Shown piece after piece: positions 58,990-64,000 of a DNA stretch of 64,000 bases (position 1 is its first letter; every line of letters starts with the position of its first letter). The notes under the pieces are model-generated. The model was not told the DNA's origin, searched no databases, and saw only the letters and a program-made list of their open reading frames with translations. A program made the translations under genes and the position numbers. Source of the DNA: Gammaproteobacteria bacterium (GTDB lineage Bacteria; Pseudomonadota; Gammaproteobacteria; Xanthomonadales; Marinicellaceae); NCBI GenBank assembly GCA_041395445.1, contig JAWLAO010000001.1, forward strand, positions 372,001 to 436,000, written 5' to 3'.

Positions 58990-59017
58990 AAAAAAGCAGC
59001 CATTGGCTGCTTTTTTA
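58990..59017 (-). terminator. Terminator of tmRNA
   Basis: AAAAAAGCAGCC and GGCTGCTTTTTT pair around a three-base loop, four bases after the tmRNA 3' end on the minus strand. Confidence 0.85.
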
Positions 59018-59020
59018 ATT

Positions 59021-59372
59021 TGGTGGAGGCGGGGGGAGTCGAACCCCCGTCCGCCAGTCCTCCATTTGAGGATCTACATGCTTAGCTTTGTCTTTTAGTC
59101 TCGTCGTGCCAACTCCGACAATCAGGATTTGGTTTGACCAGTTCAGATAATTTTAACCCGAGACCGTCCAAACACCGGTTCAAGCGATCTTGCTAATCGA
59201 CCCTTGTTCTGAAACCGCAAGCTGAATCAGAAAAGGGCTAGCTATTAAGCAGCTAGAGCGTAGTTATCGTCGTTTGCAACTATAACATTTGAAACATTTT
59301 TTACGAGGCTAGCTTCATCCTCGGCATGCACCTACAAACTTTGTAACTCACGTCGAAACCAATGACGCCCCC
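59021..59372 (-). ncRNA. ssrA: Transfer-messenger RNA (tmRNA)
   Basis: Rescues stalled ribosomes. The 352-base RNA starts GGGGGCG, pairing with CGCCTCC next to the encoded ACCA end, and has the T arm GGGGGTTCGACTCCCCC. The tag frame is GCA AAC GAC GAT AAC TAC GCT CTA GCT GCT TAA, giving ANDDNYALAA, a tag also seen in Pseudomonas. The upstream region carries TGAAACAG-type AT-rich sequence without a firm promoter call. Confidence 0.97.
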
Positions 59373-59487
59373 AAGTTCGTAAGAAGTGACTGTTTCAAAA
59401 ACAGCACATGATTGGACATTTTATGCCTTAATTAGTTCAATTCAAAGCTCTTTAGGATATTTAAAGAGCTTTGTTTTCTTGCGCCAA

Positions 59488-60030
59488 CTATTTTTTGCCA
59501 AGCATTCTTTTTAATGTAGCGTCTTTAGCAATGAAATGATGTTTCAAACTGGCTGCAATATGCAGTAAAATCGCAATTCCCATAATAATCATGAGATATC
59601 CATGAGCATCATGTCCTAACTTCGCCATATCTTTATTGAGAGGAACCGCTTTTCCATCAACAATGTTGGGAGCAAGCAATTCAAATCCAAAAACATTCAA
59701 TCCATGCCCTGCTGCACCAGACATCATCATTCCTGAAATTGGGAACAATAAAGTACCAATCAATAACACCCAGAGTACTGCTTTGGATGCGAATTTTTCC
59801 ATTGAATTCATATCAGCAACATATTCAGGAAAACCTCTGATTAAACGTCTGATAACTCGATAGAGAATGAATACAAACAATATAATTCCTATTGATTTAT
59901 GGATTGGATATAAACTACGCAGCTTAAACTCATCCATGCTATAGCCAACAATAATCATCGCAATTATTGCGAGACCTATAAACCAATGAAGAAAAATGGT
60001 TGTTTTAGTTAGAGATTTATCTGAGTTCAT
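59488..60030 (-). CDS. Cytochrome b561 family membrane protein
   Basis: 180 residues with four membrane helices. Haem-binding histidines are in TTIFLHWFIGLAIIA near 13, YPIHKSIGIILFVFILYRVIRR near 42, and in the last helix (ILLHIAASLKHHFI near 160). It moves electrons between quinones and other acceptors, perhaps superoxide. Monocistronic on the minus strand. Confidence 0.9.
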   Translation of the reverse strand: MNSDKSLTKTTIFLHWFIGLAIIAMIIVGYSMDEFKLRSLYPIHKSIGIILFVFILYRVIRRLIRGFPEYVADMNSMEKFASKAVLWVLLIGTLLFPISGMMMSGAAGHGLNVFGFELLAPNIVDGKAVPLNKDMAKLGHDAHGYLMIIMGIAILLHIAASLKHHFIAKDATLKRMLGKK

Positions 60031-60076
60031 ATTCGCTCCTGTTTATTAATATTTATGAGTATTATAACAAATGATT

Positions 60077-61396
60077 TTAATCCCCTGCAATGGTCATTTC
60101 TTCTATTAACCATGAGCCGGTTTGAGTTTTACTGCGTTTATCCACATCGTTGGCAACCAATACCAGATTATTGTACATATCTTTGAGATTTCCGGCAATG
60201 GTTAATTCTGAAACCGGAAATTGAATCTCACCATTTTCAACCCAATATCCCGATGCACCGCGTGAGTAATCTCCAGTCACTGTGTTAATGCCCTGCCCCA
60301 TAACGCTGGTGACAAATAGTCCGGTTCCCATTTTCCTCAAAGCCGCTTGTAAGTCATCTTTTCCGGTCTTAACAAACAAATTATGAGCACCACCTGCATT
60401 TCCGGTGGCTTGCATATTGAGTCTTCGAGCGGAATAAACTGAAAGCAGAAAACCTTTTAAAACTCCTTTGTCAATCAATTGACGTTGTCGGGTGGCTACA
60501 CCATTGCTGTCAAAGTTTCGTGATGCCATGCCTTGTTTGACAAACGGATCTTCGTTGATTTCGAACCAATCCGGAAAGATTTGCTTATCCAAATCATCTT
60601 TTAAAAAGCTGGCTTCCTGATACAAACTACTGCCTGAAATTGCCGATAACATGTGCCCTACCAAGCCCTGGGCAACAGGAGCTTCAAATAATACCGGTGC
60701 TTTGGTGGATTTCACTTTCTGCGCACCAATCCTCGATAAAGTTCGTTCGGCGGCTTTCCTGCCTAATTCTTCCGCATTCATCATTTGGTAAAAATCACAA
60801 GAAGCATCCCACCAATAATCTCGCTCCATATTGCCGTCTTTTTCAGCAATGGCAACCACACTAATTGAAGAATTTGTTCCTTGCTTATGACCGATAAAAC
60901 CATTGGAATTGGCATAAATAGAACTTCCCTCACCGATTGAAACATTCGATTCATCAACAACCAAACCCCTGCTCTCCAAGGCAGCTGATTCAGCTTGCTT
61001 TGCCATTTCAATCAATTCATCGGCTGTCACATCAGCAGGATGATAAGTATCTAACTCTTTAAAGTTATCAGGATTCGCTAACAACTCAGTCTCAGCAAGT
61101 CCGGCATATTCGTCTTCTTCTGTCAATTTCGAGATTTCAATCGCTTTCTTAATGGTTAAATCGATACTTTCCTTATCCAAAACAGCCGTCGAAGCCGAAC
61201 CTTTGGCTTTACCACTATAAACGGTGATAATTAATGAGCTGTCATTGGAATTTTCAATGGTATCCACATCATGATTGCGGACGCTGACAGCTAAACCGCT
61301 TCCCTGTGAATAAACAACTTCCGCCTGAGTTGCCCCGTTTTTCTTTACTGTTTGTAAAATATTTGTAACAATCTGTTTGGTTTTATCTATATTCAT
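60077..61396 (-). CDS. pmbA: PmbA/TldE metalloprotease-family protein
   Basis: 439-residue partner of TldD in a cytosolic heterodimeric protease, known for cutting microcin precursors and the antitoxin CcdA. Family blocks are YSQGSGLAVSVRNHDVDTIE near 25, SSIYANSNGFIGHKQGT near 158, APVLFEAPVAQGLVGHMLSA near 230, and RGASGYWVENGEIQFPVSE near 380. No TldD lies in the window. Its start is 11 bases from that of the divergent yjgA. Confidence 0.95.
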   Translation of the reverse strand: MNIDKTKQIVTNILQTVKKNGATQAEVVYSQGSGLAVSVRNHDVDTIENSNDSSLIITVYSGKAKGSASTAVLDKESIDLTIKKAIEISKLTEEDEYAGLAETELLANPDNFKELDTYHPADVTADELIEMAKQAESAALESRGLVVDESNVSIGEGSSIYANSNGFIGHKQGTNSSISVVAIAEKDGNMERDYWWDASCDFYQMMNAEELGRKAAERTLSRIGAQKVKSTKAPVLFEAPVAQGLVGHMLSAISGSSLYQEASFLKDDLDKQIFPDWFEINEDPFVKQGMASRNFDSNGVATRQRQLIDKGVLKGFLLSVYSARRLNMQATGNAGGAHNLFVKTGKDDLQAALRKMGTGLFVTSVMGQGINTVTGDYSRGASGYWVENGEIQFPVSELTIAGNLKDMYNNLVLVANDVDKRSKTQTGSWLIEEMTIAGD

Positions 61397-61407
61397 ATTT
61401 TTATCTG

Positions 61408-61917
61408 ATGGTTAATCAAACTGACGAACCGGAATTCGAAAGCAAAACTCAAAGAAAGCATTATGCACATTCTATGGTCGATTTGGCACATAAATTGGCA
61501 GAAATGAAACATTCTTTACTGATTGAATTACCAATTAACGAACAAATTATCAATGCCATTGTTGAATCTAAAAAGATCACCAGTCATATTGCTCGTAAGC
61601 GCCATTTTCAATATCTGGGTAAATTATTATTGAAAGACAATCACGAGGAGATTGTCGATGCCATTGAGTCCAAAGAGAAAGAAAAAGAAGCCGGATTGCT
61701 TCGTCAGCCATTAATCAATTTATGGCTGGAAAAGACACTCGAAGACATGGAAATCATCAATGAATTGTATCCCACACACGATAACGCTGATATTCAAACA
61801 TTACGCCAACTGGCTCGTTCTGCTAGTAAAGAGAGTGCCAATTCCAAGAAGAACCGTAGAAAACTTTTTGAACATCTGCGTATGATGGATCTACAACACG
61901 CTTTACCAATGATTTAA
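61408..61917 (+). CDS. yjgA: Ribosome-associated protein YjgA/DarP (DUF615)
   Basis: 169-residue factor of large-subunit assembly. The family core is SKTQRKHYAHSMVDLAHKLA near 13, ITSHIARKRHFQYLGKLLL near 57, and QTLRQLARSASKESANSKKN near 130. The start ATG 61408 lacks a clear Shine-Dalgarno and lies very near the divergent pmbA start. The arrangement matches other gammaproteobacteria. Confidence 0.94.
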   Translation: MVNQTDEPEFESKTQRKHYAHSMVDLAHKLAEMKHSLLIELPINEQIINAIVESKKITSHIARKRHFQYLGKLLLKDNHEEIVDAIESKEKEKEAGLLRQPLINLWLEKTLEDMEIINELYPTHDNADIQTLRQLARSASKESANSKKNRRKLFEHLRMMDLQHALPMI

Positions 61918-62406
61918 TCATTTAAGGACTTTTTGCCAAAAACCAACATTATACCAGCGGTTAAATTTATATCCGGCATCTTTAAATTCACCAACTTTCT
62001 CAAAACCCAGAGACTCATGGAGTCTAACACTGGATGGATTGGGTAAAGTTAAGCAAGCAACTAGAAGTCGGAAATTCTTTTCTCTTAATTGTTCAATCAA
62101 TTCTTGATAAAGAATTTTTCCTAAACCTCTATACTTGTGTTTTGGGTTGAGATAAATCGTTGTTTCCGCAGACTTGTCATAGGCATTTTTCTCCCGCCAG
62201 CGGGAAGCATAAGCAAAACCAATGACTTCATTACCCTCTTCCATCACAATGTAAGGATAAACTTTTGTTATTTCAGCAATCTTCTCCGAAATTTCAGAAA
62301 TTGAGTATGTGTTAATCTGAAAAGTGCAACTGTCATTCCTTACATAGTGATTTAGAATTTCAACAACTTGTGGAATATCAGAATTCAGAACATTACGAAT
62401 AATCAT
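61918..62406 (-). CDS. GNAT-family N-acetyltransferase (phosphinothricin acetyltransferase-like)
   Basis: 162 residues from ATG 62406 (MIIRNVLNSD); a TTG seven codons earlier is unlikely. The acetyl-CoA loop is HKYRGLGKILYQELIEQL near 85-105. Further GNAT landmarks are EVIGFAYASRWREK near 60 and LTLPNPSSVRLHESLGFEKVGEFKD near 117. Residues around YVRNDSCTFQ resemble the phosphinothricin/methionine-sulfone group. True substrate unknown. Convergent with yjgA and adjoining its stop. Confidence 0.85.
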   Translation of the reverse strand: MIIRNVLNSDIPQVVEILNHYVRNDSCTFQINTYSISEISEKIAEITKVYPYIVMEEGNEVIGFAYASRWREKNAYDKSAETTIYLNPKHKYRGLGKILYQELIEQLREKNFRLLVACLTLPNPSSVRLHESLGFEKVGEFKDAGYKFNRWYNVGFWQKVLK

Positions 62407-62491
62407 TTTTTTGATTGGTTTATACAAAAACTAAGAATAATTAAAAAAACACTTGATTTACCAGAATATTTTTCTTATTTCTCATTATAAA

Positions 62492-62505
62492 TTCCATATA
62501 TGGAA
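62492..62505. promoter_or_regulatory. Perfect 14-bp palindrome upstream of the SulP gene
   Basis: TTCCATATATGGAA is self-complementary and lies about 60 bases before the transporter start. It may be an operator; no known regulator is nearby. Confidence 0.35.
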
Positions 62506-62563
62506 AATGTGAATACAATAATTCATTTGCACAATTTTATTACTCATATTAACTCCAATAAAC

Positions 62564-64000
62564 ATGTTACCAAGCAATAAATATAATTTTAAAAATAACA
62601 TAATTGGTGGTTTTACTGCTGCGGTTATCGCTTTGCCATTAGGTCTGGCTTTTGGTGTTGCCAGTGGTATGGGAGCCTCTGCCGGAATCAACGGTGCGAT
62701 TATTTTAGGGTTTATTGCAGCACTGTTTAGTGGAACACCCACTCAAATATCGGGACCAACCGGACCAATGACAGTGATTATAGCATCGACAATCATTACA
62801 TTGCATAATGATATTCGCTTAATCGCTACGACTATTATTCTTGCCGGTATTTTTCAAATTGTATTCGGCATTTCCCGTATTGGACAGTTTGTTAAGTATA
62901 TTCCATATCCGGTCGTTTCCGGTTTTATGAGTGGAATCGGAGTAATAATAATTGTTTTACAGATAAATCCTTTTTTCGGAGTGCCCAGTGAAGCCTCGGT
63001 GATACAAATATTTTCCTCTCTGGCTCAAAATATAGCTAACATTAATTGGGATTCGGCAGGAATTTCAATTGCAACTTTGTTGATAATGTTTTTTACACCT
63101 CGCAAGATTGCACAAATAATTCCATCGCCCTTGATCGCTTTGTTCTGTCTTACTCCGCTTTCTATTTATCTGGGTTTGGATGTACAAACCATCGGTGAGA
63201 TCCCTCAAAAGTTACCCGATATAATTACTCCTGCTATTTCACTTGAGAGTTATCAGCAAATTATAGTTCTTGGCTTTACGTTAGCAGTATTGGGAAGCAT
63301 TGATACATTATTGACATCAGTAGTCGCAGATTCTATCACTCACACCAAACACAAACCGAATAAAGAACTAATCGCACAAGGCTTGGGTAATAGTGTTTGC
63401 GGTTTATTTGGAGCCGTTCCCGGTGCCGGAGCAACCATGCGGACAGTTATCAATATTAAAAGCGGAGGAACCAATAAAATATCAGGTATCACACACAGTG
63501 TCGTTATTTTTCTTGTGGTTGTGTTTTTTACACCGATTGCGGAGAAAATTCCAATGGCATTACTGGCAGGAATTCTGATTAAAGTCGGAATCGACATTAT
63601 TGATTACAGATTCATCCGTGTTTGGAAAAGCAGTCCGGGCCATGATTTAGCAGTTATGCTGGTTGTGTTTTTTGTCACTGTATTTATAGATTTAATAACA
63701 GCTGTGGGCGTAGGCATAATTCTTTCTTCCCTGCTCATTGTTTACAGAATCACTCGAGAAACTCAAATTACCTTGGTTAATGAACCATTGAATTCATTAT
63801 CAGATGATTTAGGTTCATCAACTCGAATTTTGAGTATCAATGGTGTGTTCTTTTTCGGCTCAAGTATTGCATTTGAAAGAAACGTCAATGAAACTTTAGA
63901 TATTAAACGTTTCGTAATTGATATTTCCAATATCCCCTTCATGGATTTAACTGCAATATTTACCCTTAAAGATATCATCCTAAGACTCAAGGAATCGAAT
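62564..64000 (+). CDS. SulP-family inorganic anion transporter with STAS domain, 3' end outside window
   Basis: ATG 62564 opens a frame that is still open at the window end (479 codons). The membrane part has the SulP signature GGFTAAVIALPLGLAFGVASG near 15, the ISGPTGPM motif near 67, and about ten to twelve helices to residue 395. From about 418 a STAS domain begins (STRILSINGVFFFGSSIAFE; FVIDISNIPFMDLTA). Substrate may be sulfate, bicarbonate or another anion. No clear ribosome site is visible. Upstream gap contains the palindrome above. Confidence 0.93.
   Translation, partial: MLPSNKYNFKNNIIGGFTAAVIALPLGLAFGVASGMGASAGINGAIILGFIAALFSGTPTQISGPTGPMTVIIASTIITLHNDIRLIATTIILAGIFQIVFGISRIGQFVKYIPYPVVSGFMSGIGVIIIVLQINPFFGVPSEASVIQIFSSLAQNIANINWDSAGISIATLLIMFFTPRKIAQIIPSPLIALFCLTPLSIYLGLDVQTIGEIPQKLPDIITPAISLESYQQIIVLGFTLAVLGSIDTLLTSVVADSITHTKHKPNKELIAQGLGNSVCGLFGAVPGAGATMRTVINIKSGGTNKISGITHSVVIFLVVVFFTPIAEKIPMALLAGILIKVGIDIIDYRFIRVWKSSPGHDLAVMLVVFFVTVFIDLITAVGVGIILSSLLIVYRITRETQITLVNEPLNSLSDDLGSSTRILSINGVFFFGSSIAFERNVNETLDIKRFVIDISNIPFMDLTAIFTLKDIILRLKESN

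Overview
The window looks like chromosome of a low-GC, free-living aerobic gammaproteobacterium. The evidence is the gene order tpiA-secG-tRNA-Leu-nuoA to nuoN, the dnaX-ybaB-recR block, the pmbA/yjgA head-to-head pair, SSB, and a tmRNA whose encoded tag reads ANDDNYALAA. An ECF sigma factor beside a TPR-bearing Ser/Thr kinase, alkane hydroxylase, histidine degradation, reverse transsulfuration and X-Pro/oligopeptidase-type peptidases fit a marine or hydrocarbon-exposed heterotroph (Marinicella-like or a relative). The genus is a guess from gene content.

Layout. 1-3.3 kb: 3' end of an RND efflux pump, a small coiled-coil protein and alkane 1-monooxygenase. 3.3-10.2 kb: an accessory island on the minus strand, a type I restriction-modification locus (hsdM-hsdS-GxxExxY-hsdR). 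In it hsdR is open but carries an in-frame DUF559 endonuclease cassette bounded by inverted ~40-bp palindromic repeats. hsdM carries two more in-frame copies of the same palindrome plus several homopolymer deletions, and hsdS is badly decayed. 10.3-24.7 kb: the complete 14-gene complex I operon, then tRNA-Leu(GAG), secG and tpiA upstream. 26.5-30.1 kb: an overlapping three-gene set of one glycosyltransferase and two sulfotransferases. 30.1-33.5 kb: an ECF sigma factor and a receptor-like Ser/Thr kinase whose P-loop is cut by a frameshift at a perfect inverted repeat. 33.7-38 kb: glutaryl-CoA dehydrogenase, then a tightly coupled cassette of cyclase-FHA, a 26-residue membrane peptide, an XpaC-like protein and TelA. 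38-43 kb: a secreted hypothetical protein, ssb, and a MarR-hutU-hutH operon with a strange 10-nt-period repeat between hutU and hutH. 43-47 kb: cbpA-like, DUF4404, hinT, recR, ybaB and dnaX with a -1 slippage site. 47-53 kb: oligopeptidase B, an amidohydrolase and its apparently dead tandem paralogue, and a small heat-shock protein behind a ROSE-like leader. 53-58 kb: lytic transglycosylase, an OmpA-family pair, cystathionine beta-synthase and gamma-lyase. 58-64 kb: a split hypothetical ORF, a hairpin-rich element, tmRNA, cytochrome b561, pmbA, yjgA, a GNAT acetyltransferase, and a SulP transporter running off the window.

How parts fit. Complex I, the acyl-CoA dehydrogenase, AlkB and the Hut enzymes form an oxidative catabolism theme. 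The cyclase-FHA/XpaC/TelA cassette and the kinase/sigma pair are signalling modules. The most unusual biology is in the restriction island, where a mobile palindrome/endonuclease element has settled inside protein-coding frames without closing them.
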